Part shown: positions 1 through 9,007 of the stretch, piece after piece | How positions within the stretch are numbered: position 1 is the first letter of the stretch | Layout of the letters: each line of letters opens with the position of its first letter | From: Mangrovimonas yunxiaonensis | GTDB lineage: Bacteria; Bacteroidota; Bacteroidia; Flavobacteriales; Flavobacteriaceae | Length of the DNA: 64,000 nucleotides | Direction: 5' to 3' | Assembly (NCBI RefSeq): GCF_000733475.1 | Contig: NZ_JPFK01000005.1 | Coordinates: 124,001-188,000, forward strand | Position numbers and translations under genes: made by a program | Notes under the pieces: generated by a model | Database searches by the model: none | What the model was told of the DNA's origin: nothing | Seen by the model: only the letters and a program-made list of their open reading frames with translations

Positions 1-94
1 CGCCAACTACAAAGGCTTTGGAAAAACGTGTGCCCTAGAAATCCTGAACAATGGCGGCAAAGCATTAATGACCGCAATTAAGGCAGCATTATAA
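1..94 (+). CDS. hemC: Hydroxymethylbilane synthase, C-terminal fragment
   Basis: Only the last 30 codons are inside the window, read in frame from base 2 to the TAA at 92-94. The peptide contains an N-G-G-K-A-L-M stretch and an alanine/lysine-rich end, like the C-terminal domain of porphobilinogen deaminase. HemC polymerises four porphobilinogens into hydroxymethylbilane, the substrate of the next gene's product. The stop overlaps the hemD start (TAATG), which suggests translational coupling. The identification rests partly on position next to hemD and hemE; the fragment alone is too short to be certain. Confidence 0.8.
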   Translation, partial: ANYKGFGKTCALEILNNGGKALMTAIKAAL

Positions 95-759
95 TGAAAG
101 TGCTTTCTACCAAAATATTAACCAAGGAACAAAAAAACCTGTTCCAAAAGGCCAATATTGCTTTAGCTGAATACGACGCTATTAACATAAAAGCTTTAGA
201 TTTTGATGATGATATTATAGCCCATAATGCCATTATTACCAGTCAAAACACGGTAAAAGCACTCTTAGAAAAAAAAATCGTAATAAAGCACTGTTTTTGT
301 GTGGGTGAAAAAACAAAAGCACTTTTAGAAGAACATGGCCAACATGTTACAAAAATGACCCATTATGGCGCCGATTTAGCCAAACATCTTGTAAAAAACT
401 ACAAAAACGAACACTTTTGGTTGTTTTGCAGCAGCATTAGAAGAGACGAACTGCCCAATGCACTAACAAAAAACAACATTTCCTTTAAGGAAGTACACGT
501 TTACAAAACGGTTTTAAACCCCCAAACCATAGCAGCTCCTGTTGATGCCGTTTTATTTTTTAGCCCCAGTGGCGTTGAAAGCTACATAACAAACAACACT
601 TTAGAGCATAAAACGGTATTTTGTATTGGTAACACAACAGCCGATGCTGTAAAACCCTATGCCAAAGACATTTATATCGCCAAAAAGCCAACTATTGAAA
701 GTGTTATACAGCACGTTATAAAACAACTTGGCAACAAACACAAACATAAAACCGAGTAA
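94..759 (+). CDS. hemD: Uroporphyrinogen-III synthase HemD
   Basis: This cytoplasmic enzyme closes and inverts ring D of hydroxymethylbilane to give uroporphyrinogen III. The 221-residue protein has the length of a two-lobed HemD. This family is poorly conserved, but two typical stretches are visible: N-A-I-I-T-S-Q-N near residue 46 in the first lobe and L-F-F-S-P-S-G-V-E near residue 152, where HemD proteins bind the tetrapyrrole. Its place between hemC (overlapping by one base) and hemE supports the call more strongly than sequence alone. The ATG at 94 is the first possible start after the hemC stop. Confidence 0.9.
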   Translation: MKVLSTKILTKEQKNLFQKANIALAEYDAINIKALDFDDDIIAHNAIITSQNTVKALLEKKIVIKHCFCVGEKTKALLEEHGQHVTKMTHYGADLAKHLVKNYKNEHFWLFCSSIRRDELPNALTKNNISFKEVHVYKTVLNPQTIAAPVDAVLFFSPSGVESYITNNTLEHKTVFCIGNTTADAVKPYAKDIYIAKKPTIESVIQHVIKQLGNKHKHKTE

Positions 760-830
760 AAAAACATGACGCTTTAAGGGCGGCCTTAAACATTTAAGCC
801 CCCATTTAGCGGGCATAACACTAAAACATT

Positions 831-1856
831 ATGATAAAAAACGATCTGTTCTTAAAAGCACTAAAGGGAGAAACCGTACAACGCCCTCCCGTTTGGATGA
901 TGCGCCAAGCAGGACGCTACCTGCCAGAATTCATGGCCATTCGTGAAAAATACGATTTTTTTACCCGTTGTCGCACTCCTGAACTGGCAAGCGAGATTAC
1001 CGTGCAACCCATTCATCGTTACGGCATGGATGCTGCTATTTTATTTAGCGATATTTTGGTGATTCCTCAGGCTATGAACATTGAGGTAGAAATGAAACCA
1101 AACTTTGGGCCTTATTTACCCAACCCTATCCGCACACAAAGCGACGTAGACCGTGTTGTTGTTCCCGATGTAACCGTAGAATTAGATTATGTTTACCAAG
1201 CCATTAAAGCCACAAAAGAGCTTCTTAATAACGAGGTGCCGTTAATTGGTTTTGCAGGATCGCCTTGGACCATTTTATGTTACTGTGTTCAAGGGCAAGG
1301 CAGCAAAACATTCGACAAAGCCAAGGAGTTCTGTTTTACCAACCCAATGGCAGCACACCTACTGCTTCAAAAAATAACCGACACAACCATTGCTTATCTT
1401 AAGGAAAAGGTAAAAGCGGGTTGCGATGTTGTTCAAATTTTCGATTCTTGGGGCGGCATGCTGTCACCAACAGATTACCAAACGTTTTCTTGGCAATACA
1501 TCAATCAAATTATTGAAGCCCTTAAAGACGATGCTCCTGTAATTGCCTTTGCTAAAGGCTGCTGGTTTGCACTACCAGAAATGGCAAAATCTAATGCTTC
1601 TGCTCTTGGTGTAGACTGGACCTGCTCTCCAGAGAATGCCCGTTACCTAACTGGTGGCAACATAACCCTACAAGGCAACTTTGACCCTGCCAGATTGTTA
1701 TCACCTCCATCGGAGATTAAAAAAATGGTACATCAAATGATCGATGCTTTTGGAAAAGATAAATATATTGTAAATTTAGGTCATGGTATCCTGCCCAATA
1801 TTCCTTTGGATAACGCCAAAGCGTTTATTGATGCGGTAAAAGAATACAATGCTTAA
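831..1856 (+). CDS. hemE: Uroporphyrinogen decarboxylase HemE
   Basis: HemE removes four acetate carboxyls from uroporphyrinogen III to give coproporphyrinogen III in the cytoplasm. At 341 residues it has the family length. The N-terminal signature [15 protein letters not shown] spans residues 18-32, the conserved Asp lies in F-S-D-I-L near residue 74, and the C-terminal N-L-G-H-G-I motif is near residue 317. A 71-bp gap without an obvious terminator separates it from hemD, so co-transcription is likely. Its last 8 bases overlap the next gene. Confidence 0.97.
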   Translation: MIKNDLFLKALKGETVQRPPVWMMRQAGRYLPEFMAIREKYDFFTRCRTPELASEITVQPIHRYGMDAAILFSDILVIPQAMNIEVEMKPNFGPYLPNPIRTQSDVDRVVVPDVTVELDYVYQAIKATKELLNNEVPLIGFAGSPWTILCYCVQGQGSKTFDKAKEFCFTNPMAAHLLLQKITDTTIAYLKEKVKAGCDVVQIFDSWGGMLSPTDYQTFSWQYINQIIEALKDDAPVIAFAKGCWFALPEMAKSNASALGVDWTCSPENARYLTGGNITLQGNFDPARLLSPPSEIKKMVHQMIDAFGKDKYIVNLGHGILPNIPLDNAKAFIDAVKEYNA

Positions 1857-2619
1857 ACACATCTTTAAAGGTATACAAGCATATTTTGGGGCTTTTGGAT
1901 TAATCTCCAAACTTAGGCTCTGGAAATTTTTTGCTATCCCTATTTTAATTAGCCTTGTTACAGCCATTACCATTGGTTTTTTGGCCTACGGTTGGTCTGA
2001 TAATCTTGGGCATTTAATTTCTAAACTTTGGGTTTGGGAGTGGGGCAAAGACACTTTTGCTAAGGTGGGCAGTATTATTGGCGGATTGTTTATTGTTGCT
2101 CTTGGGCTAATCCTTTATAAGCATATTGTCATGGCACTTTCTGCACCGTTTATGAGTCCGGTTTCAGAAAAAATTGAAGCCTACCTGTTAAACACCCCCA
2201 CCTATAAGCATCGCCAAACTACTTTTGGCCAACAACTTTGGCGGGGTGTTAAAATAAACCTCAGAAATTTGGGTATGGAACTGTTTTGGACCATCCCCAT
2301 TTTACTCATTGGGTTTGTTCCAGTTATTGGCCTTATTTCGTCTGTTTTGTTGCTCTTGCTCCAAGCGTATTACGCTGGTTTTGGTAATATGGACTACACC
2401 TTGGAACGCCATTTTAATTACCGCGATAGCATTGTGTTTGTAAAACAAAATACTGGCCATGCCATTGGCAATGGTCTTGTATTTATGCTAGGTATATTAA
2501 TTCCTGTTTTGGGTATTGTTTTGGTTTTACCCCTATCGGTAACAGCAGCAACCAAAACGACCGTTTCTGCCTTACAAGCAGATAACCATTACAAATTAGA
2601 AGCAAATGCATTTAATTAA
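1849..2619 (+). CDS. EI24-domain (CysZ-like) membrane protein
   Basis: This 256-residue inner-membrane protein has about four hydrophobic segments (roughly residues 25-50, 75-100, 145-175 and 205-235), with an amphipathic middle region containing L-S-A-P-F-M-S-P. That pattern matches the EI24/CysZ family. CysZ is a sulfate permease in gamma-proteobacteria, but the Bacteroidota members are of unknown substrate, so sulfate should not be assumed. It overlaps hemE by 8 bases and the next gene by 14, so it is part of the heme operon transcript. A role in heme or precursor handling is only an inference from position. Confidence 0.8.
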   Translation: MLKHIFKGIQAYFGAFGLISKLRLWKFFAIPILISLVTAITIGFLAYGWSDNLGHLISKLWVWEWGKDTFAKVGSIIGGLFIVALGLILYKHIVMALSAPFMSPVSEKIEAYLLNTPTYKHRQTTFGQQLWRGVKINLRNLGMELFWTIPILLIGFVPVIGLISSVLLLLLQAYYAGFGNMDYTLERHFNYRDSIVFVKQNTGHAIGNGLVFMLGILIPVLGIVLVLPLSVTAATKTTVSALQADNHYKLEANAFN

Positions 2620-3139
2620 CGAAACCTTTTACATAGACACCCTTAAACCTGTCGATGCCATGAGTTTAAATCAACTCATGATAAGGAATGCGAGAAATTT
2701 TCAGCAGTTTTTACCTAAAACTCTAGCTCAAAACCTTTCAAAAGAGGCTTCGGAAAATTATATAAACCATAAAGCTGAAGCCCTTAACAACAAGTTAGAG
2801 TACACCTTTGCCATAAAAGAAAAGGACACCCATAAAGTTGCTGGACTGGTCATCCTTAAAAATATTAACTGGGCTAACAAACAGGGCGAATTTGCCTACT
2901 GCCTAGGCCAGGAATACTCTGGCAATGGCTGGATGAGCAAAAGCATTAAAGCGGCAAAGCATTATGCCTTTTCCAAACTAGGCCTAGAAAGCCTCCAGAT
3001 TTTAATCCATAAATCGAATACAAAAAGCATAAACGTGGCCAAACGTGCTGGTTTTGTCTGGAAAGCAACCTTAAAACAAGAATTTATCTCAGAAAAACAA
3101 GAATGGGATATGGAATTGTTTGAAATTGAAAACAACTAA
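2606..3139 (+). CDS. GNAT N-acetyltransferase, RimJ/RimL-like
   Basis: The 177-residue protein has the GNAT fold pattern of the RimJ/RimL type: a beta strand ending A-G-L-V-I-L near residue 75, the acyl-CoA loop region around Q-E-Y-S-G-N-G-W-M-S-K (residues 101-111), and a C-terminal N-V-A-K-R-A-G-F motif near residue 143 that is common in ribosomal-protein-type acetyltransferases. It probably transfers acetyl from acetyl-CoA to an amine; the substrate is not deducible. It overlaps the EI24 gene by 14 bases. The unusual overlap and shared strand indicate co-expression with hemC-D-E. Confidence 0.85.
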   Translation: MHLINETFYIDTLKPVDAMSLNQLMIRNARNFQQFLPKTLAQNLSKEASENYINHKAEALNNKLEYTFAIKEKDTHKVAGLVILKNINWANKQGEFAYCLGQEYSGNGWMSKSIKAAKHYAFSKLGLESLQILIHKSNTKSINVAKRAGFVWKATLKQEFISEKQEWDMELFEIENN

Positions 3140-3154
3140 ACAATCCTATCTTGC

Positions 3155-3162
3155 TATTTTTG
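3155..3162 (+). promoter_or_regulatory. Candidate -7 box for nhaA
   Basis: TATTTTTG fits the Bacteroidota -7 consensus TAnnTTTG and ends 23 bases before the chosen nhaA ATG at 3186. No good TTTG -33 element is seen at the usual 18-21 base spacing, so the box is a candidate only. It also argues against a start at 3120, which would lie upstream of the transcript. Confidence 0.45.
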
Positions 3163-3185
3163 TAAAAAAACTACACGAAATAACA

Positions 3186-4475
3186 ATGACAGATAAAAAA
3201 ATTCTATCCCCGTTTCAAAAGTTTGTTAAGATCGAAAGTGTTGGTGGCCTGTTGCTATTTATGGCAACCGTTTTGGCACTTGTTTGGTCCAATTCGCCTT
3301 TTTCAGAAAGTTATACAGCCCTTTGGGAGTACAACCTAGGCATTACCACCGAAGATTTCGAACTAAGTAAACCCCTTATTTTATGGATAAACGATGGGCT
3401 AATGGCCATCTTTTTCTTTTTAATCGGTCTGGAAATTAAACGTGAATTTCTTATCGGAGAGCTTAATTCACCAAAAAAAATAGGCTTCCCGCTAGTAGGT
3501 GCTTTTGGGGGCATGCTTGTGCCTGTACTGTGTTACTTTTTGTTAAATAACAACCCCGAAACCCTAAAAGGTTGGGGGATCCCTATGGCTACAGACATTG
3601 CTTTCTCGTTGGCCATACTTACCACATTAGGCAAGCGCATTCCTTTAAGTCTAAAGGTTTTTTTAACGGCTTTTGCCATTGTAGACGACCTTGGTGCCGT
3701 ACTGGTTATTGCCATATTTTATAGCAGCGCAATACAGTTTAGCCTATTAGGCATGGCCCTTTTGTTACTGGCCTTGTTATATTTCTTATCGTACAGAGGG
3801 TATTATTCAAAATTTTTAACCATAAGCTTAGGGATTGTCGTTTGGGTGCTTTTCTTAAAAGCCGGCATACACCCAACTTTAGCTGGGGTTTTACTGGCTT
3901 TTTCTGTACCTATTAGGCAGCGAATAGACACACCAAAGTTTATAGACAACCTTGTTGCCATAACCAATAACATTAAACAAGCCTCGGTATTAAACACCCC
4001 TATTCTATCAAAAGAACAAATTCAGGAAATAGACGATCTGGAAGATTGGACATGCAAATACCAATCCCCATTACAGAAAATAGAACACAACCTTCACGAT
4101 TGGGTAGCCTACTTTATTATTCCTGTATTTGCATTTGCCAATGCTGGAGTGGTTATTAACAGCTCGGTTCCCTTAGAGTTTAATTTGGTTACGGCCATCG
4201 TGGTTAGTTTGGTCATAGGGAAAAGCATCGGAATCACATCATTTGTGCTTTTCGCCAAAAAAATAAAGCTTATTACCATTCCTTCGGAAATCTCTACCTG
4301 GCACATTCTGGGCGTTTCGTTCTTGGCTGGTATAGGCTTTACCATGTCTATTTTTATAGCTGGCTTGGCATTTTCTGGAGACACTGCCAATATCGACTCG
4401 GCAAAGGTAGGCATTTTAATAGGGTCGTTGATAGCGGCCATTATTGGATACCTTATTTTAAAGTTTAAACGATAA
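3186..4475 (+). CDS. nhaA: Na+/H+ antiporter NhaA
   Basis: NhaA exchanges sodium for protons across the inner membrane and protects against salt and alkali. The 429-residue protein is strongly hydrophobic with about twelve membrane segments. The two key ion-binding motifs are visible: A-T-D-I-A-F (equivalent of Asp133 in E. coli) and V-D-D-L-G-A (Asp163/164 pair). A hydrophilic loop between about residues 245 and 310 is usual for this subfamily. I chose the ATG at 3186 because upstream residues are hydrophilic and lie over the GNAT stop and the promoter-like box. It sits inside a heme gene cluster, which is an unexpected neighbourhood. Confidence 0.95.
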   Translation: MTDKKILSPFQKFVKIESVGGLLLFMATVLALVWSNSPFSESYTALWEYNLGITTEDFELSKPLILWINDGLMAIFFFLIGLEIKREFLIGELNSPKKIGFPLVGAFGGMLVPVLCYFLLNNNPETLKGWGIPMATDIAFSLAILTTLGKRIPLSLKVFLTAFAIVDDLGAVLVIAIFYSSAIQFSLLGMALLLLALLYFLSYRGYYSKFLTISLGIVVWVLFLKAGIHPTLAGVLLAFSVPIRQRIDTPKFIDNLVAITNNIKQASVLNTPILSKEQIQEIDDLEDWTCKYQSPLQKIEHNLHDWVAYFIIPVFAFANAGVVINSSVPLEFNLVTAIVVSLVIGKSIGITSFVLFAKKIKLITIPSEISTWHILGVSFLAGIGFTMSIFIAGLAFSGDTANIDSAKVGILIGSLIAAIIGYLILKFKR

Positions 4476-4477
4476 CA

Positions 4478-5380
4478 ATGAAACACACATTCTATCAATA
4501 CATACAAGATTTACAAAATACCATTACCGCCAAACTAGAGGCTATTGATGGTAAGGCGCGTTTTCACGAAGACCTTTGGGAGCGCCCCGAAGGCGGTGGC
4601 GGACGTACGCGTGTTATTCAAAACGGTCATGTGTTTGAAAAAGGAGGTGTTAACATTTCTGCTGTACACGGCCAGCTGCCCGAAAGCATGCAAACCTATT
4701 TTGGTGTTAAAGACGCCCATTTTTTTGCTTGCGGCCTAAGCTTGGTCCTTCATCCTAAAAACCCATTTGTTCCAACGGTACATGCCAACTGGCGCTATTT
4801 TGAAATGTATAACAACCAAGGCGACTTGGTTGACCAATGGTTTGGCGGCGGACAAGATTTAACCCCTTACTATCTTTTTGAAAGTGACGCCAAACACTTT
4901 CACCAGGTGTGTAAAGTTGCCTGCGACAAACACCACCCCGAGTTTTACGAAACCTACAAAAACCGTTGCGATGACTATTTTTGGAATGCACATCGCAATG
5001 AAGCCCGTGGTATTGGCGGCTTATTTTTCGATTACTGCAAAGCCCAGGAAGACTTTACAATGAACCACTGGTACAATTTTGTAACCGAAGTTGGCGATAG
5101 CTTTTTAGACGCCTACGTCCCCATTGTAGAAAAACGAAAAAACACACCTTATACAAAAGCCCACAGAACCTGGCAAGAAATTCGCCGTGGGCGTTATGTC
5201 GAATTTAATTTGGTTCACGACAAAGGCACCCTATTTGGCTTAAAAACCAATGGCCGGATTGAAAGCATTTTAATGAGCCTGCCCCCACACGTACAGTGGG
5301 CCTACGATCATCACCCAAAACCTGGAAGCGAAGAAGAAAAGTTAATCGATGTGCTGAAACAGCCAAAATCATGGGCTTAA
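4478..5380 (+). CDS. hemF: Oxygen-dependent coproporphyrinogen III oxidase HemF
   Basis: HemF oxidatively decarboxylates coproporphyrinogen III to protoporphyrinogen IX using molecular oxygen. The 300-residue protein is full length. Diagnostic motifs include H-A-N-W-R-Y-F (about residue 104), G-G-G-Q-D-L-T-P-Y-Y (about 122), and R-R-G-R-Y-V-E-F-N-L near residue 236. It starts two bases after the nhaA stop. Presence of the aerobic enzyme points to an oxygen-respiring organism. The last 10 bases overlap the next reading frame. Confidence 0.97.
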   Translation: MKHTFYQYIQDLQNTITAKLEAIDGKARFHEDLWERPEGGGGRTRVIQNGHVFEKGGVNISAVHGQLPESMQTYFGVKDAHFFACGLSLVLHPKNPFVPTVHANWRYFEMYNNQGDLVDQWFGGGQDLTPYYLFESDAKHFHQVCKVACDKHHPEFYETYKNRCDDYFWNAHRNEARGIGGLFFDYCKAQEDFTMNHWYNFVTEVGDSFLDAYVPIVEKRKNTPYTKAHRTWQEIRRGRYVEFNLVHDKGTLFGLKTNGRIESILMSLPPHVQWAYDHHPKPGSEEEKLIDVLKQPKSWA

Positions 5381-6294
5381 AAACAAGGCATATTACTTTA
5401 GTATTCTTACTTGCCTACTTTAAGGCACACACACAAGCACACGATGTAATGCCACAACCTAAACTAGATTATATTGCGCCTATTACCAACAAAATAACCG
5501 CTCGTTTGTTTTTTACAAACACCTATAATTCGTTTACCATTAACGATAGGGATTCTAACCTGAGTATTAAAATGGAACCCAACAAACAAAATAAAATTGG
5601 CGCCTCTTTATCGTATAGGTTTATTACGGCTTCTTTTGCTTTCGCCCCGAATTTTTTAGCTGAAAATAAGGATAACGAAAACTCCAAACTGTTTAATTTA
5701 AACCTCCGAACTTATTTTGGTAAATGGATGCAAACATTAGATATCTTTAACGAGAAAGGTTTCTATTTAAAACACGCTAGTGCCAATGTGTATTTTTCAA
5801 ATTTGAAAGCGTTTAAAATTGGTGGTGCAACCTCGTACATCGTTAACGAAAACCTGTCTTTTAAGGCCATTGTTCCCCAACACGAAAAGCAACTAAAGAG
5901 CGCCGGGAGTTTTATTCCGCGTGTGCTTTATTACGTTACTAAATACGACATAGATGATGCGCCTACGGCTACTAAATTAGACATGTATTCATACGATATT
6001 GCTTTTGCCCCTTCGTATTACTACAATGTTGTGCCTTTTAACAACCTGTTGCTGTCAGCAGGGGTTTCGGCTGGTATTGGCTTAAATCATACCCACTCAA
6101 AATCTAATGGTAATAAAGAAAACTTAACCTCTTTATTAACCGAATTTAATTTTAGAACCTCAACCTCATATAACATAAATAATGCGTATTTTGGAGCGCA
6201 TTACAGCTATCTCATAATTAACCACAATACAGATAGATCGTCTTATGTAAACGACAACATTCCTTTCCTTCAAGTATTTTTGGGTATCGTTTAG
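5371..6294 (+). CDS. Probable outer-membrane beta-barrel protein, DUF4421-like
   Basis: The 307-residue protein begins with a basic, hydrophobic signal peptide (about residues 1-22, cleavage near A-Q-A) and continues with alternating aromatic strands typical of small outer-membrane barrels. The stretch Q-L-K-S-A-G-S-F-I-P near residue 165 recalls the DUF4421 family as I remember it. The function is unknown. A longer reading frame begins at 5296, but that extension lies in the hemF coding frame shadow and lacks signal-peptide character, so the ATG at 5371 (10-base overlap with hemF) is preferred. Co-transcription with hemF is likely; whether it handles porphyrin is open. Confidence 0.75.
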   Translation: MGLKTRHITLVFLLAYFKAHTQAHDVMPQPKLDYIAPITNKITARLFFTNTYNSFTINDRDSNLSIKMEPNKQNKIGASLSYRFITASFAFAPNFLAENKDNENSKLFNLNLRTYFGKWMQTLDIFNEKGFYLKHASANVYFSNLKAFKIGGATSYIVNENLSFKAIVPQHEKQLKSAGSFIPRVLYYVTKYDIDDAPTATKLDMYSYDIAFAPSYYYNVVPFNNLLLSAGVSAGIGLNHTHSKSNGNKENLTSLLTEFNFRTSTSYNINNAYFGAHYSYLIINHNTDRSSYVNDNIPFLQVFLGIV

Positions 6295-6360
6295 AAGCCC
6301 CAAAAAAAATGAACGAAAAATTCGATAAAATCAACGAAAAACTCAAGTTAAAAAAATAAC

Positions 6361-7350
6361 ATGTACCCACTACAACGCCATAGAAGATTAAGACAGAACA
6401 GCACCATAAGAAACCTTGTTCGAGAAACTATTATTACACCTAACGACTTTTTAGTACCTCTTTTTGTAGTGGAAGGCAAAGGCGTTAAAGAAGAGATTGC
6501 CTCTATGCCCAATTACTTTAGGTACAGTCTGGACCTTTTAGAAAACGAAGTTAAAACCCTTTGGAGCATGGGGTTAAAATCGGTGTTGCTGTTTGTTAAA
6601 GTGCCCGACAACTTAAAAGACAACGCTGGCACCGAAGCTCTAAACCCAAACGGCTTAATGCAACGCGCCGTAAAAACCGTAAAAAATGTATGTCCAGACA
6701 TGCTGGTCATGACCGATGTCGCCCTAGACCCATACTCCAGCTTTGGTCACGATGGCGTAGTTGCCAATGGGCAAATTTTAAACGACGACACGACAGCTAT
6801 CCTTGCAGAAATGGCGTTAAGTCACGCCAAGGCCGGAGCCGATTTTGTTGCCCCTAGCGATATGATGGATGGACGTATTTTTAAAATGCGTACTCTATTG
6901 GAAGAACAAGGCTTTTACAACACCGGTATTATGAGCTATTCAGCAAAATATGCCTCTGCCTTTTATGGCCCTTTTAGAGATGCGCTGGACTCTGCCCCGG
7001 TAAACATGCAAGATGTCCCTAAAGACAAACAAACCTACCAAATGGATCCGGCTAATCGTATGGAAGCCCTTAAAGAAACCCAAACCGATATTGCCGAAGG
7101 CGCCGATATTGTTATGGTTAAACCAGGACTATGTTATTTAGATATTGTTCGCGACATTAAAAATATAAGCGATGTTCCCGTAGCTGTTTATCAAGTTTCC
7201 GGCGAATATGCCATGCTAAAAGCCGCCGCCGAAAAAGGCTGGCTAGACCACGATGCCGTTATGATGGAACAAGTTACTGCCATTAAGCGCGCCGGGGGCG
7301 ATATTATTGCAAGCTATTTTGCTAAGGATGTTGTAAAATTGATTTCGTAA
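6361..7350 (+). CDS. hemB: Delta-aminolevulinic acid dehydratase (porphobilinogen synthase) HemB
   Basis: HemB condenses two 5-aminolevulinates into porphobilinogen. The 329-residue protein shows the Schiff-base lysine in M-V-K-P-G (about residues 252-256) and the second active-site lysine in S-A-K-Y-A-S-A-F (about residue 195). The metal-site segment near residues 119-132 reads D-V-A-L-D-P-Y-S-S-F-G-H-D-G, the aspartate-type site of magnesium/zinc-independent enzymes rather than the three-cysteine zinc site. It is separated by 66 bp from the barrel gene, with no clear terminator, and closes the heme cluster. Confidence 0.97.
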   Translation: MYPLQRHRRLRQNSTIRNLVRETIITPNDFLVPLFVVEGKGVKEEIASMPNYFRYSLDLLENEVKTLWSMGLKSVLLFVKVPDNLKDNAGTEALNPNGLMQRAVKTVKNVCPDMLVMTDVALDPYSSFGHDGVVANGQILNDDTTAILAEMALSHAKAGADFVAPSDMMDGRIFKMRTLLEEQGFYNTGIMSYSAKYASAFYGPFRDALDSAPVNMQDVPKDKQTYQMDPANRMEALKETQTDIAEGADIVMVKPGLCYLDIVRDIKNISDVPVAVYQVSGEYAMLKAAAEKGWLDHDAVMMEQVTAIKRAGGDIIASYFAKDVVKLIS

Positions 7351-7379
7351 CTTCGCAAGAACCAAACTAAAACACAATA

Positions 7380-8498
7380 ATGGGTTTACTCATTTTTTAC
7401 GCCATAATTTCTATTTTCTTTTCGTTTTTATGCTCTATCCTTGAGGCTGTTTTGCTTAGCATTACTCCAACATTCATCAATGTTAAGGAAAAGGAAGGCA
7501 AAGCTTACGCCAAAACCCTTAAAGACTTAAAAACCGATGTCGATAAGCCACTTATTGCCATACTTACCCTAAATACCATCGCACACACCGTAGGCGCTAT
7601 TTTGGTAGGGGTTCAGGCAAAAGTCGCTTATGCCGAAATGTACGGCACCCAAACCCGAAAAATTTTAGGAATTGTACTTACCGAGGATCTTATGGTTGGA
7701 ATTGTTTCAACCATAATGACCATCTTCATATTGGTCGCTTCCGAAATTATTCCAAAAACCATTGGTGCCACCTATTGGAAAAAGCTGGCTCATTTTACAG
7801 CCAAGGCCTTAACCATCATGATTTGGCCCCTGCGTGTAATGGGCATTTTATGGCTCTTGCAACTTACCACCAAACTTATTGGTGGCAAAGAACATCACGG
7901 CAGCGTATTAAGTCGTGAGGATTTCCATGCCATGACCGATCTAGCCGAAGAAAAAGGCGTGTTCCTAGAATCTGAAAGTAAGGTTATTAAAAACATGCTT
8001 ACCTTTAAGGATGTTCAGGCCAAAGACATCATGACCCCTAGAACGGTTATGAAAATAGAGGATGAAGCCATGACTATAGAGGCCTTTTTCAATAAGAACT
8101 CCAACATTAGGTTTTCTAGAATTCCTGTTTATAAAGACGATTCCGATAACATTTCCGGCCTCGTTTTAAAAGATGAAATTTTTAGGGAAATGGCCTTTGG
8201 AAACGGCAACAAGCAACTTCTGGAAATTAAGCGCGACATCATTATCATTAATCGCACCATGCCCATCCCTAAATTGTTCGAGCAATTGGTAGAAAGCAAA
8301 AACCACATGGCCTTGGTGGTAGACGAGTATGGCACTGTAGGCGGCCTAGTTACCATGGAGGATGTTATAGAAACCCTTTTAGGCATGGAAATTATGGATG
8401 AAAGCGACAACATTCCAGACCTGCAGCTTTTGGCTAGACGCAGTTGGGAAACACGGGCAAAACGTCTGGGACTTATAGACAATGATTCTGATGACTAA
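7380..8498 (+). CDS. CNNM/DUF21 membrane protein with CBS pair (hemolysin-like family)
   Basis: This 372-residue protein has an N-terminal CNNM/DUF21 domain with about four membrane segments (residues 1-185; S-E-I-I-P-K-T-I-G near residue 121) followed by a CBS pair (about 205-330; I-M-T-P-R-T-V-M opens the first). Relatives bind Mg2+ or Co2+ and take part in divalent-cation homeostasis; the hemolysin label is historical. The C-terminal CorC/HlyC domain of longer family members is missing, leaving about 40 residues after the second CBS motif. It overlaps the next gene by one base (TAATG). Confidence 0.9.
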   Translation: MGLLIFYAIISIFFSFLCSILEAVLLSITPTFINVKEKEGKAYAKTLKDLKTDVDKPLIAILTLNTIAHTVGAILVGVQAKVAYAEMYGTQTRKILGIVLTEDLMVGIVSTIMTIFILVASEIIPKTIGATYWKKLAHFTAKALTIMIWPLRVMGILWLLQLTTKLIGGKEHHGSVLSREDFHAMTDLAEEKGVFLESESKVIKNMLTFKDVQAKDIMTPRTVMKIEDEAMTIEAFFNKNSNIRFSRIPVYKDDSDNISGLVLKDEIFREMAFGNGNKQLLEIKRDIIIINRTMPIPKLFEQLVESKNHMALVVDEYGTVGGLVTMEDVIETLLGMEIMDESDNIPDLQLLARRSWETRAKRLGLIDNDSDD

Positions 8499-8971
8499 TG
8501 GAAAGCTGTATTATAAATACGCCCTTAGGTTACACCAAAATTACTGGTGACAGCAATGGCATTTGTAATATTACTGTTTTAAACTCTAAAGAAGAAGCCA
8601 CCAACATCATCCCACAACCCTTGCAGGAATGCGCCTGCCAACTCCACGATTATTTTCAGGGTAAGCGCTCCCATTTTCACTTAAAATTAAACCCTAAAGG
8701 CACCCCTTTTCAAAAAACCGTGTGGAAAGCTTTGCTTAACATTCCTTATGGCAAAACCATTTCGTACTTAGAACTATCCCGACAGTTAGGCGACGAAAAA
8801 GCCATTCGGGCAGTAGCCAGCGCCAATGGCAAAAACCCCATCTGGATTGTAATTCCCTGCCACCGCGTTATTGGTAGCGATGGCAGCTTAACAGGTTATG
8901 CAGGAGGGTTACACCGCAAACAATGGTTACTAGAACACGAAAGCCCCTATAAACAGCAAGCTTTATTTTAA
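8498..8971 (+). CDS. ogt: Methylated-DNA--[protein]-cysteine S-methyltransferase
   Basis: This suicide repair protein transfers alkyl groups from O6-alkylguanine in DNA to its own cysteine. The 157-residue length fits an Ogt-type enzyme without an AdaA domain. The acceptor motif P-C-H-R-V-I-G is at residues 119-125 (Cys120), preceded by the DNA-recognition helix region A-I-R-A-V-A-S-A-N. The start overlaps the stop of the CNNM gene, so the pair is probably co-transcribed. Confidence 0.95.
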   Translation: MESCIINTPLGYTKITGDSNGICNITVLNSKEEATNIIPQPLQECACQLHDYFQGKRSHFHLKLNPKGTPFQKTVWKALLNIPYGKTISYLELSRQLGDEKAIRAVASANGKNPIWIVIPCHRVIGSDGSLTGYAGGLHRKQWLLEHESPYKQQALF

Positions 8972-8979
8972 TTTTTTAC

Positions 8980-8987
8980 TATCTTTA
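8980..8987 (+). promoter_or_regulatory. Candidate -7 box for the serine hydrolase gene
   Basis: TATCTTTA differs from TAnnTTTG only in its last base and ends 20 bases before the ATG at 9008. No clear -33 element was found, so support is weak. Confidence 0.3.
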
Positions 8988-9007
8988 GTTTTAAACTAAA
9001 AGCCACC

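Noticed and set aside
4109-4507. Minus-strand ORF of 132 codons inside nhaA
   Set aside because: Antisense shadow of the NhaA frame with no recognisable domain.
6309-6359. 16-codon frame (starts M-N-E-K-F-D-K) just before hemB
   Set aside because: Very short, Lys-rich because of A-runs, no promoter box; likely chance.
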